Assembly (NCBI GenBank): GCA_963612735.1
Contig: CAVDWX010000093.1
Coordinates: 1-39,167, forward strand
Length of the DNA stretch: 39,167 nucleotides
From: CAVDWX01 sp963612735
GTDB taxonomy: Bacteria; Bacillota_I; Bacilli_A; RFN20; CAG-826
Direction: 5' to 3'
The notes under the pieces are model-generated. The model was not told the origin of the DNA and ran no database searches. It worked only from the letters and a program-made list of their open reading frames with translations. A program made the position numbers and the translations under genes. The number at the start of each line of letters is the position of its first letter. Position 1 is the first letter of the stretch. Positions 1 to 7,456 of the stretch are shown piece by piece.

Positions 1-454
1 TGAATTAATAGGTGAATGGATTGAATTTCCAATTGACGAAGACGAACTAGAAGAAGTCTATGAACGTATCCAGATTGGTGAAGACTATGAAGAGATTTTC
101 TTCACCGATTGGGAGTATGATTATGATTTTGGATTTGGAGAATACGAAAACATAAATCGTATAAACGAACTAGCAGAACGTTTAGAATCCTTATGCGATG
201 AACAGGATAAGGCGCTGTCAGTGTTATTAGATTGTGGAGACTATGATTTAGAAAATGCGTTAGCAATAATTGAAAAAGGGAATTTTAATTTTAGCCCCCA
301 ATCTAAAGAAGAATGGTGTCTCGATTTAATCGAAGAAGGTCGGTTTGGTCAGATTTCAAGAAAATTTATATGTTACATGGACATTGAAAGTTTTGCGAAT
401 GACTGGATGGATGATTGTTACGAAGGGACAGCAGGCACTGTTGAAGTGTGGTAA
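1..454 (+). CDS. ardA: Antirestriction protein ArdA-like, 5'-truncated by window edge
   Basis: The open frame enters the window at base 1 (first whole codon at base 2) and ends at TAA 452-454, so 150 residues of the C-terminal part are seen. It is very acidic and has the ArdA signatures GEWIEFPID near the start, EIFFTDWEYD, GEYENINRINELAERLE and a later DLENALAIIEKG. ArdA proteins are DNA mimics that bind and inhibit type I restriction-modification enzymes, and phages and conjugative elements use them on entry. The start lies outside the window; an internal GTG or ATG would give a meaningless fragment. The downstream gene begins 16 bases later behind its own Shine-Dalgarno sequence. The family call is by eye from the motif order and acidity, and I consider it likely. 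Confidence 0.8.
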   Translation, partial: ELIGEWIEFPIDEDELEEVYERIQIGEDYEEIFFTDWEYDYDFGFGEYENINRINELAERLESLCDEQDKALSVLLDCGDYDLENALAIIEKGNFNFSPQSKEEWCLDLIEEGRFGQISRKFICYMDIESFANDWMDDCYEGTAGTVEVW

Positions 455-470
455 AAGGAGAAATGAAAAT

Positions 471-767
471 ATGAGATTGCAAGATTTAGAATTCAAAAAC
501 GGTGAATGGGTGCCAATGAAAATCACATATACGGTTGATATTGGGCACCCAGACATAAAACCCATCATGCAATATGTGGAAGAAAACAAAATTGAAAATG
601 GAATTTTGGAATTTGAAGATGAGTATTTGTATAAAGACGATTACTCTGTTGACGCTTTTATATTGAATTCCATATACGATTTAAAACTTGTGGTTGGTGG
701 TGGTAGCATAACGAGCCACATACATAATATAAAGATTTATATAAAAGATAAAATATTAGAATGGTAA
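471..767 (+). CDS. Hypothetical protein, 98 aa
   Basis: Starts at ATG 471 behind AAAGGAG (454-460); the open frame extends upstream into ardA, but only this start has a ribosome binding site at a normal distance. The product is acidic and mixed alpha/beta, with an N-terminal TYTVDIGHPDIKP stretch and no cysteine motif or membrane segment. I do not recognise a family. It follows ardA closely and is followed at once by a hairpin terminator, so it is probably the last gene of the ardA transcript. Confidence 0.7.
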   Translation: MRLQDLEFKNGEWVPMKITYTVDIGHPDIKPIMQYVEENKIENGILEFEDEYLYKDDYSVDAFILNSIYDLKLVVGGGSITSHIHNIKIYIKDKILEW

Positions 768-769
768 TT

Positions 770-799
770 GAGCACTGAGAAATCGGTGCTTTTAATTTT
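770..799 (+). terminator. Rho-independent terminator after the ardA operon
   Basis: AGCACTGA (771-778) pairs with TCGGTGCT (783-790) through one G-T wobble across a GAAA loop. The stem is followed by TTTAATTTT. It lies directly behind the stop codon of the 98-aa gene. Confidence 0.75.
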
Positions 800-838
800 G
801 AAAATTAGAAATTAGAAATCAGAAAAGGAGAAATTGAA

Positions 839-1459
839 ATGGGATACATTGGAAATCGCTATAGCGAACGTGCAGCGGATTGCTACACAAGTGACATCTT
901 ACCGATGTCATACTGGACTAAAGCATACTTGTTAAATGAACTCGAAAGTGAATACGACCTAGTTGAAATTCGAAAAATCAAACTTTCAAAAGTGCCACTT
1001 GAAGTATTGAAAAACGTATTTCTAGTTTATGATTCGTGGCACCATACAGGTGAATATTTCAAAGAAACGAGTTTCTACAGATTGATTGAAATCGAAGATG
1101 CAGAGGATATAGATAGGATTTATGAAAATCTAAAATCCGAAATTGAAGAACGCAAAAAGAATAGAAAGAAAAAGACAGCGCCAAAAATCGAACCAATGGT
1201 TAAGGTGCGCTATCAGTGGATCGAATGGAAAGGCACACGCAAATATCCAAAGCCGTATGAATATACAGATTATGGAATTCAAATTGGTAACTGGATTTAC
1301 GGATATGACAGTGAAGCACATTTCAAAAAAAAGAATATTAATTCAAATGGAACAATTATTCTAAAAACATATCCAAGAGCACCAAGAGGGCTTGGAAGCT
1401 ATTTCAAGGATATCGAAAATCAAATCCCAAAATCTAAAAAACAAAAAGGAGGAAAGTAA
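839..1459 (+). CDS. Hypothetical phage/mobile-element protein, 206 aa
   Basis: ATG 839 sits 8 bases behind AAAAGGAG. The N-terminus (MGYIGNRYSERAADCY) resembles a type of conserved hypothetical protein I have seen in Bacillota mobile elements, but I cannot attach a function. The N-terminal half is helical, a lysine/arginine-rich hinge (KKNRKKKT, about residues 106-113) follows, and the C-terminal half is rich in Trp and Tyr (RYQWIEWKG, IQIGNWIYGYD). The end is strongly basic. It is the first gene after the terminator at 770-799 and likely the first of the operon that reaches the reverse transcriptase; no clear promoter is visible in the 40-base A-rich gap. Confidence 0.7.
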   Translation: MGYIGNRYSERAADCYTSDILPMSYWTKAYLLNELESEYDLVEIRKIKLSKVPLEVLKNVFLVYDSWHHTGEYFKETSFYRLIEIEDAEDIDRIYENLKSEIEERKKNRKKKTAPKIEPMVKVRYQWIEWKGTRKYPKPYEYTDYGIQIGNWIYGYDSEAHFKKKNINSNGTIILKTYPRAPRGLGSYFKDIENQIPKSKKQKGGK

Positions 1460-1461
1460 AA

Positions 1462-1893
1462 ATGGGAAATAGAGCAGTGATTACAACAAAACAAAATTTC
1501 GAAAACAACGGAGTGGGTGTATACGTACATTGGAATGGCGGTCGCTTAAGTGTGGAATCATTCCTTGAATATTGTAAGCGTAAAGGATATAGAGAACCAG
1601 AATATGATAATTATGGATGGGCACGCCTATGTCAAGTGATTGGCAACTTCTTTGGTGGCGAGCTTTCAGTCGGTATCGATACGGTTGATAAACTTGATTG
1701 CGACAATTGGGATAATGGAGTTTACATAATTGAAAATTGGAAAATCGTAGATAGAAAATTCGTACATAGTAGTTACGAACCTAAAATTGACGAAGAAGAA
1801 AAAGAAGAATTCATAAGGCATATTGACAGTTGCATGCCTGAGAACGACCGCTTATATGAAAAGGAGGATGGACATTGCAGAGAATCAAATTAG
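1462..1893 (+). CDS. Conserved phage/host protein with MGNRAVI start, 143 aa
   Basis: ATG 1462 follows AAAAAGGAGGAAAG, which overlaps the end of the previous gene. The opening MGNRAVITT followed by GVYVHWNGGRLSVESFL matches a conserved hypothetical protein found in many phages and Bacillota genomes; no biochemical role is known to me. The C-terminal third is Glu/Lys-rich. The gene overlaps the next by 19 bases, so the two are probably translationally coupled. Confidence 0.75.
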   Translation: MGNRAVITTKQNFENNGVGVYVHWNGGRLSVESFLEYCKRKGYREPEYDNYGWARLCQVIGNFFGGELSVGIDTVDKLDCDNWDNGVYIIENWKIVDRKFVHSSYEPKIDEEEKEEFIRHIDSCMPENDRLYEKEDGHCRESN

Positions 1894-2351
1894 CATTAAC
1901 TGAAAATCAAGAATTACAAAAATGCGAATTTCCATTATCCGTTTTTGAAAGTGGAAAATCTGTTTTTGTAAAACATGAAGATGGTTATTTTACGATGTAC
2001 AATAAGAAATATGACGAAGACATTCCCTTATTTGAAAATCAGTTTTACGAGATTCAAAAATACGATAAGGGAAAAATTATTTTGACTAGACACGATAACC
2101 TAGCGCAGTTCTTTCGTGAAGAATACGGCATTAATGCTAAACAGATGGCATGTGCTAGGGTGTCGGATGTCGTTGGTAAAACAATCTATTGCGGTTCATT
2201 GCCACATGGCTTTGAACATTTCGCAAAAGAAGAGTATAGCTATGTTATGAAAAATGAATTAGGAAGTGAGTATTTTGAAAGCTTGAGTGTTGAAGAATTA
2301 AGGAAAGGAGGCAAGGTACACCACACTAAGTTTATCCATTGTAGAAAATAG
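1875..2351 (+). CDS. Hypothetical protein, 158 aa, TTG start
   Basis: The start is TTG 1875, seven bases behind a strong AAGGAGG (1861-1867). No ATG in this frame lies near, and the upstream gene is still being translated across the start. The N-terminal half carries alternating beta-like segments (KSVFVKHEDGYFTMY), and the second half has FFREEYGINAKQMACARVSD and a YCGSLPHGFEHF segment with one Cys and two His. I do not recognise the family. Only 17 bases separate it from the reverse transcriptase gene, so it may be part of the same functional unit. Confidence 0.7.
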   Translation: MQRIKLALTENQELQKCEFPLSVFESGKSVFVKHEDGYFTMYNKKYDEDIPLFENQFYEIQKYDKGKIILTRHDNLAQFFREEYGINAKQMACARVSDVVGKTIYCGSLPHGFEHFAKEEYSYVMKNELGSEYFESLSVEELRKGGKVHHTKFIHCRK

Positions 2352-2368
2352 AAAGGAGAAATTCGAAA

Positions 2369-3682
2369 ATGCAAAAATTGCTTTTACTAGAAACGATGTT
2401 TGAAGATGCGCGTTGGCAAGAGTTGCTTATTAAATGCGAAGAAAAACATCTAAACATGAAGATGATTAGACAATATTGCAAACCAGAAAAACGAAAAGAG
2501 TTATTCTGGTTAATTGCAAATGATAAGTATACAATCTTTCCACCGCATATAGCTTTAATTCCAAAAGGAGAAACCGAAATTTTGAATGGCGAAATCAAAC
2601 AGAAGTACCGTACGGTTTATATAAACCAAGACCGTGACCGCATGGTATTGACACTGATTAATGATTGCTTGTGTGAACTATTCAAAGATATGATTCATCC
2701 AAATTGCAAATCGTATCAGAAAGGAATTGGCACGCAAGCTGTAGTTAAAGAAATCAGTACCCAAATTCCAAAAATCAAAAATCAAAAAATCGGATATAAG
2801 AGCGATTTTAGCAAGTATTTCGATTCGGTAAGGATTGAAGCTATAGATGATGTATTTGATGAATTAGAGTCAAGGCTCGGATTTGAAAAGGATACCGAAC
2901 CAGTAATCAATTTACTAAGGCGGTACTACCATCAGGATTTATACTTTGATCAAGATGGAAATCTAAAATCCAAATTTCAAAGTTTGAAACAAGGGTGCGC
3001 AGTTGCGAGCTTCTTAGCGAATGTAATCCTGTACGACCTTGATGATTTCATGAGTAAAAAATATCAAATCTATTATCGATACTCTGATGACACAATCGTG
3101 TTAGATGAAAATGCAAATTCGGTAATTGAAGATATGAATTCTATAATTCGAAAATATGGAATTACTTTAAATCCAAAGAAAGTTGAGGTGTTGTATAAAG
3201 ATGAGTGGTTTAAATTTTTAGGATTCTCAATTAAGCAAAACAAAATCTCATTATCGAAAAACAGAATTAAGACATTTCAAAAGGAGGTAGAGAAGCGAAC
3301 TATTAGGAGCAATGCCAGTTATAAAAAAGCAAGAATGCAATTAAAGAAATACCTGTTTGAAGGTAAATATTGTTGGGCTAAAGGTTGTTTAGGAACTATC
3401 AATTGTGATGATGACCTAAGAGCCATGAGCTATTTTGTAATTGACTGTTTAAGAATTTGCAAAATCAGAAAACGAAATCAGAAAACTAAGCCCCGTGATG
3501 TAGGCGGTCTTGGTTATGTGCCTCAAGAAAATGGAGTGATTGCAAGAGGTAAAGGAAGAAGGGTAAAAACAGCAAGAGAAAAAACAGAAAAAGAAATTGA
3601 AGATTGGATTTCCTTGAAATGTCTAAGCGATGATATGAAGATTCATCGAGCTGTATTTGAGGCGGTGATTAACAATTTATGA
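2369..3682 (+). CDS. Reverse transcriptase of an unassigned bacterial/phage class, 437 aa
   Basis: RNA-directed DNA polymerase. Palm motifs are in order: QDRDRMVLTLIND (motif 1), SYQKGIGTQAVV (motif 2), SDFSKYFDSV with catalytic Asp146 (motif 3/A), QGCAVASFLANV (motif 4), YRYSDDTIVL with YSDD at residues 238-241 (motif 5/C), YGITLNPKKVEVL (motif 6) and FKFLGFSI (motif 7). A lysine/arginine-rich C-terminal thumb-like part follows. There is no maturase X or HNH domain, so it is not a complete group II intron ORF. The Ser in YSDD and the VASF in motif 4 (usually SPLLAN in intron RTs, SQ in DGR RTs) set it apart. ATG 2369 follows GAAAGGAG. Its stop overlaps the next start (ATGA). The family (retron, defence RT, other) cannot be fixed by eye. 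Confidence 0.92.
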   Translation: MQKLLLLETMFEDARWQELLIKCEEKHLNMKMIRQYCKPEKRKELFWLIANDKYTIFPPHIALIPKGETEILNGEIKQKYRTVYINQDRDRMVLTLINDCLCELFKDMIHPNCKSYQKGIGTQAVVKEISTQIPKIKNQKIGYKSDFSKYFDSVRIEAIDDVFDELESRLGFEKDTEPVINLLRRYYHQDLYFDQDGNLKSKFQSLKQGCAVASFLANVILYDLDDFMSKKYQIYYRYSDDTIVLDENANSVIEDMNSIIRKYGITLNPKKVEVLYKDEWFKFLGFSIKQNKISLSKNRIKTFQKEVEKRTIRSNASYKKARMQLKKYLFEGKYCWAKGCLGTINCDDDLRAMSYFVIDCLRICKIRKRNQKTKPRDVGGLGYVPQENGVIARGKGRRVKTAREKTEKEIEDWISLKCLSDDMKIHRAVFEAVINNL

Positions 3683-4098
3683 AAAGCGTATATGAAACAT
3701 TGGTTGATACCGCACGAGCTAAGGATTCATGGAGTATCAATTTGAAAAAACATGATTTAAAAATTGGTGGTAAATACTACATAAAAGGAGGCGTTAACAA
3801 AACCGAACTACCTATAATTAATGAGTATGAATTAGGAAATGACATTTTTGAAAAATTAGATTTGCTTTATGAGAATTATAAAACGTCATATCCAGATAAG
3901 AAGAAAAAGAGAAAGGAATGGTTTAAGAGAGAACAGATTGAAGAAGAAAAGAAGATTGAATATTTAAAAAATGAAAGCCAAGAAGTGGCGCAAGCTAAAC
4001 TAGAAGGGTTGGTGATGTTTTCAAAATTGAAAATTGAAGATTGGTTTTATCAAGGCAAAGATAAGGATTTCGTAATTTTAAAAAATTGGATTATGTAA
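3679..4098 (+). CDS. Hypothetical protein coupled to the reverse transcriptase, 139 aa
   Basis: ATG 3679 overlaps the reverse transcriptase stop (ATGA), the classic sign of translational coupling. There is no separate ribosome binding site of note. The product is highly charged; residues about 70-100 form a lysine/glutamate-rich helix (PDKKKKRKEWFKREQ and onward), probably a coiled coil. It does not resemble the Avd protein of diversity-generating retroelements by length or sequence. Its position between the reverse transcriptase and the three-hairpin RNA suggests an accessory factor, but that is inference from context. Confidence 0.72.
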   Translation: MKSVYETLVDTARAKDSWSINLKKHDLKIGGKYYIKGGVNKTELPIINEYELGNDIFEKLDLLYENYKTSYPDKKKKRKEWFKREQIEEEKKIEYLKNESQEVAQAKLEGLVMFSKLKIEDWFYQGKDKDFVILKNWIM

Positions 4099-4104
4099 TT
4101 CAAG

Positions 4105-4269
4105 ACGTGGATATGCACGGAATTTGTATAGGTATATCAAGTCAGGTGAATGATTCGCATCATCACCTGACTGAGTCCCCGTGCGGCAGCCGGGGATCTG
4201 CCTTCAGAATAATATGTCGCATATATTCTGAAGGCGAAAGTCTTATAGGAACATATCGGATATAAACGT
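4105..4269 (+). ncRNA. Three-hairpin structured RNA downstream of the reverse transcriptase
   Basis: Three hairpins stand almost back to back with 3-nt linkers. Hairpin A: 4140-4149 pairs with 4163-4172 (10 bp), bulged A4150, inner TGAT/ATCA, loop TCGC. Hairpin B: 4176-4181 pairs with 4191-4196 (6 bp), bulged T4182, inner GC/GC, loop GGCA. Hairpin C: 4200-4210 pairs with 4225-4235 (11 bp), bulged A4211, inner ATATG/CATAT, loop TCG. All three have a single unpaired base on the 5' arm and a tiny loop. GATATG (4110-4115) can pair with CATATC (4252-4257), and ACGT (4105-4108) with ACGT (4266-4269), to close a multibranch loop. About half of the 4140-4235 core is G or C, unlike its surroundings. 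No U-tract follows, so none of the hairpins is a plain terminator. The ends are estimates. It could be an RNA partner of the reverse transcriptase or a cis element such as a put-like antiterminator. Confidence 0.7.
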
Positions 4270-4304
4270 ACAAATTAACAAAACAGGAAAGGAAAATTAG
4301 AAAA

Positions 4305-5036
4305 ATGAAATTATCAGAACAGATTAAAAAATTGGAAGAACGAGGAATTGACACATCAAAATTTAATTTAGAGTCAAATGGTGTGGTATTAGCGCCATCA
4401 GATTTAGATAACGATGTCCAAATCACTATCAAGGTCTTAAATAGCAAACAGGATTTGACATATGAAAATTATTTAAGTGTAATTAGAGCTTATAAATATG
4501 GAGTCTTGAATAAGAAAACTAGAATAATTGAAAGAGGTATTGATGCCTATGTACGCAATAGCTACACGTATAAAGACCAATTGAAAGACGTTATCGACAC
4601 ATTGACATCTCTTAAATATATCGATGATGAATATGTAAGAAGCGCTTTAGAAATTATATATTCAAAATCTAGAATTTTAGATTTACTATTTAGGATGAAT
4701 GAAAACAATCCTTTATGGGATGTGAGAATAAAGTCTCAAATTATCATTGACAAGTTTGCAAAACAAGAAGCGTTAGATAAATATAGTATTGGATTGCTAA
4801 AAGATTTCTATGGCATGTATCCAAATCGTATTAGAGCGAAACACGAAACATGGAAAGATATGAAAAAAGCTACGCTTTGCACCCTAGCTATTTATTATGC
4901 AATTGACCATTTAGGAATGCCAGTTGAAAAGAGCAAAGTAAATTCAAAATTGCGAAAATTAAATATTACTGATGAAATCTGGAGAATGAAAATTGCGCTT
5001 GAAGGATATATGGACGTATTTCCAGATAAATTTTAA
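4305..5036 (+). CDS. Hypothetical helical protein, 243 aa
   Basis: ATG 4305 lies behind AGGAAAGG. The product is mostly helical and charged, with MKLSEQIKKLEERGID at the N-terminus, a short beta-rich part (ESNGVVLAPSDLDNDVQIT) and then continuous helices. No catalytic motif or membrane segment can be seen and I do not recognise it. It directly follows the structured RNA and ends at a strong terminator, so it would be expressed from the same transcript if the hairpins do not stop transcription. Confidence 0.7.
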   Translation: MKLSEQIKKLEERGIDTSKFNLESNGVVLAPSDLDNDVQITIKVLNSKQDLTYENYLSVIRAYKYGVLNKKTRIIERGIDAYVRNSYTYKDQLKDVIDTLTSLKYIDDEYVRSALEIIYSKSRILDLLFRMNENNPLWDVRIKSQIIIDKFAKQEALDKYSIGLLKDFYGMYPNRIRAKHETWKDMKKATLCTLAIYYAIDHLGMPVEKSKVNSKLRKLNITDEIWRMKIALEGYMDVFPDKF

Positions 5037-5050
5037 GAGTATATGAATTA

Positions 5051-5080
5051 GGAGTTTAGAAACAATCTAAGCTCCTTTTT
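5051..5080 (+). terminator. Rho-independent terminator
   Basis: GGAGTTTAGA (5051-5060) pairs with TCTAAGCTCC (5066-5075) over 10 bp with one T-G wobble, loop AACAA, then TTTTT. It closes the reverse transcriptase operon. Confidence 0.88.
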
Positions 5081-5081
5081 A

Positions 5082-5097
5082 CTAGATATAATTAAAA
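5082..5097 (+). promoter_or_regulatory. TATAAT-type element after the terminator
   Basis: CTAGATATAATTAAAA begins one base after the terminator and contains a perfect TATAAT (5087-5092). There is no good -35 hexamer 16-18 bases upstream, where the terminator lies. The same CTAGNTATAATTAA pattern recurs at other operon starts in the window, which supports a promoter or regulatory role for the 5160 gene. Confidence 0.4.
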
Positions 5098-5159
5098 TGT
5101 GAATAGCATATGAAAATTCAGAAATTAGATTTTATATTTTAAAAGAAGGAGAAAACAAA

Positions 5160-5513
5160 ATGGCAAATTTACAATTCAAAAAAGGAAAATATCCAATCGT
5201 CATTCAAGAATATTATGATGTCAATCAATTAACAGTGGTTGAAGTTCAAGGTTATGTAGATGAAAATCATAAATTTGGAATTAACAGCTCCAAAGCAGTT
5301 GAAAAAGCATATGGCGGAAAGCCTAGTGCCACAGGTTGGAAGATTGTAGATTTATATAGTGGTTTGGTTTGCTCGCCATGTCTTAAAACTAAGAAGAAAT
5401 GTATTGAATGGATAAATGAATATTTAGAAGATGAAAATTATCTGATGATATTTGAAAAGCGCAAAAAGATGCGTGACAAATACCATGAAATGTTAACAGC
5501 ATTTGAAAATTAA
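5160..5513 (+). CDS. Hypothetical protein, 117 aa
   Basis: ATG 5160 follows GAAGGAG. The first half is beta-rich (YPIVIQEYYD, LTVVEVQGYVDEN) and the middle has KIVDLYSGLVCSPCLKTKKKC, with a CxxC and a later Cys. The C-terminal part is helical and basic. I do not recognise a family. It stands alone between two terminators, with its own TATAAT-like element upstream. Confidence 0.68.
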   Translation: MANLQFKKGKYPIVIQEYYDVNQLTVVEVQGYVDENHKFGINSSKAVEKAYGGKPSATGWKIVDLYSGLVCSPCLKTKKKCIEWINEYLEDENYLMIFEKRKKMRDKYHEMLTAFEN

Positions 5514-5540
5514 GAATTTGAAAATTGAATATTGGATTTT

Positions 5541-5568
5541 AGCAGAGGATAAATCTTCTGCTTTTTTA
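5541..5568 (+). terminator. Rho-independent terminator
   Basis: GCAGAGGA (5542-5549) pairs with TCTTCTGC (5554-5561) with one G-T wobble, extended by A5541-T5562, and is followed by TTTTTT. It separates the 117-aa gene from the GP88-like gene. Confidence 0.82.
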
Positions 5569-5579
5569 TTGGAGGAAAC

Positions 5580-6269
5580 ATGGAACTAGTAACCTATAAA
5601 GATTTTACTAAACGAACAGGTGTGAAAGTTACAACAAAACATAATGGAAAGATGAAAGGGATGCAATCCTTATCCACTTCGTGTATGACAAATCGATTTT
5701 GTCAAAAACGAATTGAACAAAAAGATACTATTCAAGAACACGACTATTCGATGAAAGAAAAATCGAAAATTGTTTGTTATGGCTGCTATGCCTTTAGACA
5801 AGAAAAAATGTATCGCAATTTAAGAAACATGACGGCAAGAAATGGCGAGTGTTTAAAAGAAATCATCAATTATGAAGATTTACCAAATCTGAATTGCTTG
5901 TACTTCAGGTTTGAAGCGTTTGGAGATTTGGATAATGAAAATCAATTTATCAATTATCTAAATATCTGTAAGAAAAATCCAAAAACGAAATTCGCCATTT
6001 GGACTAAGAACCCATGGATCATTCAAAACGTGTTTGATATGGGGTATAAGAAACCAAAAAACCTAAACATTATATTCTCAAGTTTGATTATCAATCAGGT
6101 AAGCGAAACGCCTTATGATTGGGTGGATAAAGTATTTACGGTGTATGACAAGGATTACATTGAAGAACATAACGTGGATATTAATTGTGGTGCTAAGAGC
6201 TGTTTTAAATGCTTGAAGTGCTACAAAAAGACGGACAAAGATTACTACATAAATGAAAAATTGAAATAG
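5580..6269 (+). CDS. GP88-family phage protein (cysteine-rich), 229 aa
   Basis: ATG 5580 sits behind TTGGAGGAAAC, only 12 bases after the terminator T-run. The LSTSCMTNRFC and CYGCYAFRQEKMYRNL motifs, then LYFRFEAFGDL, FAIWTKNPW and a C-terminal CGAKSCFKCLKCYK cluster match the gene-product-88 family seen in many actinophages and Bacillota phages. The many paired cysteines and the TIM-barrel-like order of segments suggest a metal or Fe-S centre; the reaction is unknown. The terminator upstream leaves no room for a separate promoter, so it may rely on read-through or a promoter inside the preceding gene. Confidence 0.75.
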   Translation: MELVTYKDFTKRTGVKVTTKHNGKMKGMQSLSTSCMTNRFCQKRIEQKDTIQEHDYSMKEKSKIVCYGCYAFRQEKMYRNLRNMTARNGECLKEIINYEDLPNLNCLYFRFEAFGDLDNENQFINYLNICKKNPKTKFAIWTKNPWIIQNVFDMGYKKPKNLNIIFSSLIINQVSETPYDWVDKVFTVYDKDYIEEHNVDINCGAKSCFKCLKCYKKTDKDYYINEKLK

Positions 6270-6288
6270 AAAAAAGGAGAATTGAAAA

Positions 6289-7047
6289 ATGAAAAAAGAA
6301 GATAGAGAAAAATTACAATGGATGCTTGATAATGACCACTCAATTGATGAATTGATTCAGAAGGTCGCTGAAACAGCTTATGAGGAATTGAACAATGATG
6401 GAGGTTATTCGTTAGATAAAGTTGTTGAAGAAGCGTTTGAGATTTTTGAAAATGAAAAAGGATTTAATGGTGAAATTTGGGACGGTCTTACTGAAACGGA
6501 GCGCTTAATTAAAGAGTACGTCAACCGATACGATAATTTTATCAAGTATTGGGATTCTTACGATTGGAAAGATAACGATTTAGATAATCCAGAAAATCTA
6601 AAAGAATTAAAGGCTCAACAATTTAGCGATTTGAAAGATAACGATGCAGAATACATGGTGGACTATTTATTAAAAATCAAAAATGAAATTACTGAAGTAG
6701 ATAGCGATGATGAAGGCGAAGTGAACATATTAATAGATGTTTACTATAAGATTTTGAATGAAATCCTAAATCAAACACCAACTAGCGAAGCTCTGGAATG
6801 GGCTTATGGAGAGAATGGACATTTAAAAAACAAATTGAAGATTAAAGGATATACAGGCAGATGGCATGAAATAAGTAAAACATCTAGAAAAGGAGTTGTA
6901 TATCGGCTATTCGAACATGACTCTTATGGAGATGCCACGTGTTTCTTGCTTACAGATTTTGATTGTAATCCACTGGAAGAAACATTTGATGATTTAGAAA
7001 CTACTTTAGATTGGTTTATTGAAACAGATTATACAAAAGGAGAATAG
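6289..7047 (+). CDS. Acidic phage protein, 252 aa
   Basis: ATG 6289 follows AAAAAGGAGAATTGAAAA. The N-terminal 170 residues are helical and strongly acidic. The C-terminal 70 residues form a separate beta-rich unit (GYTGRWHEISKTSRKG, VVYRLFEHDSYGDATCFLL) of a type often found at the end of phage small proteins. Function unknown. The stop lies just before the next gene, within one operon. Confidence 0.7.
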   Translation: MKKEDREKLQWMLDNDHSIDELIQKVAETAYEELNNDGGYSLDKVVEEAFEIFENEKGFNGEIWDGLTETERLIKEYVNRYDNFIKYWDSYDWKDNDLDNPENLKELKAQQFSDLKDNDAEYMVDYLLKIKNEITEVDSDDEGEVNILIDVYYKILNEILNQTPTSEALEWAYGENGHLKNKLKIKGYTGRWHEISKTSRKGVVYRLFEHDSYGDATCFLLTDFDCNPLEETFDDLETTLDWFIETDYTKGE

Positions 7048-7051
7048 AAAT

Positions 7052-7441
7052 ATGAACAAATATAACCCATTTAACTTTTTAATTATTAACGAATTAGTAG
7101 AAGCATATTGTGAATTTTGTGAATTAGAATATGAAGAAGAGTATACAGAATCTCAAAAACAAGAATTGAGAAATGAAGACATACTACCTATTGCTTATAC
7201 AGATATTGAGGAGCTTTTAAATGATGACACTAATGAAAACATGATAGATACGCCTTTAGAACTCCAATGTGTTTATTGTGTTTCGAAAGAAAAATATATC
7301 TATACGCTAAATGGTGCGGTTATTCTAGAACAAAAAAACAGTGTTGAAAATACAATTTATGAATTAGAAAATGCACATTTTGAAGATTTTATTCGAGATG
7401 GATTATATGCAGTCAGTTCATTAGTAGAAGAAAGACAATAA
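7052..7441 (+). CDS. Hypothetical acidic protein, 129 aa
   Basis: ATG 7052 is chosen because AAAGGAG (7036-7042) lies at the right distance; an upstream ATG at 7019 in the same frame lies inside the previous gene and has no ribosome binding site. The product is acidic, with three scattered cysteines (AYCEFCELEYEEEYTE and LQCVYCVSKEK). I do not recognise it. Confidence 0.68.
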   Translation: MNKYNPFNFLIINELVEAYCEFCELEYEEEYTESQKQELRNEDILPIAYTDIEELLNDDTNENMIDTPLELQCVYCVSKEKYIYTLNGAVILEQKNSVENTIYELENAHFEDFIRDGLYAVSSLVEERQ

Positions 7442-7456
7442 AAGGAGGGTGTTAAT

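Noticed and set aside
356..589. Minus-strand ORFs such as this one, and others opposite dnaE, recJ and the 27640 gene
   Set aside because: They lie opposite clear + strand genes, have no ribosome binding sites and show compositional shadows of the sense codons.
2250..2368. Retron msr-msd upstream of the reverse transcriptase
   Set aside because: Only 17 bases lie between the genes and the end of the 1875 gene is coding; no inverted a1/a2 repeats or priming-guanosine stem were seen there.
2369..4100. Diversity-generating retroelement
   Set aside because: No Avd-like gene, motif 4 and YSDD do not fit, and I saw no near-identical repeat pair differing at adenines in the window. A distant variable gene outside the window cannot be excluded.
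2369..4260. Group II intron
   Set aside because: The protein lacks maturase X and endonuclease parts, and the hairpins do not contain a recognisable domain V with the AGC/CGA-type triad and GAAA loop; no interrupted exon gene is apparent.
4163..4447. Minus-strand 94-codon ORF over the hairpin region
   Set aside because: It is created by the structured RNA segment and the antisense of the 4305 gene; no ribosome binding site or protein-like pattern.
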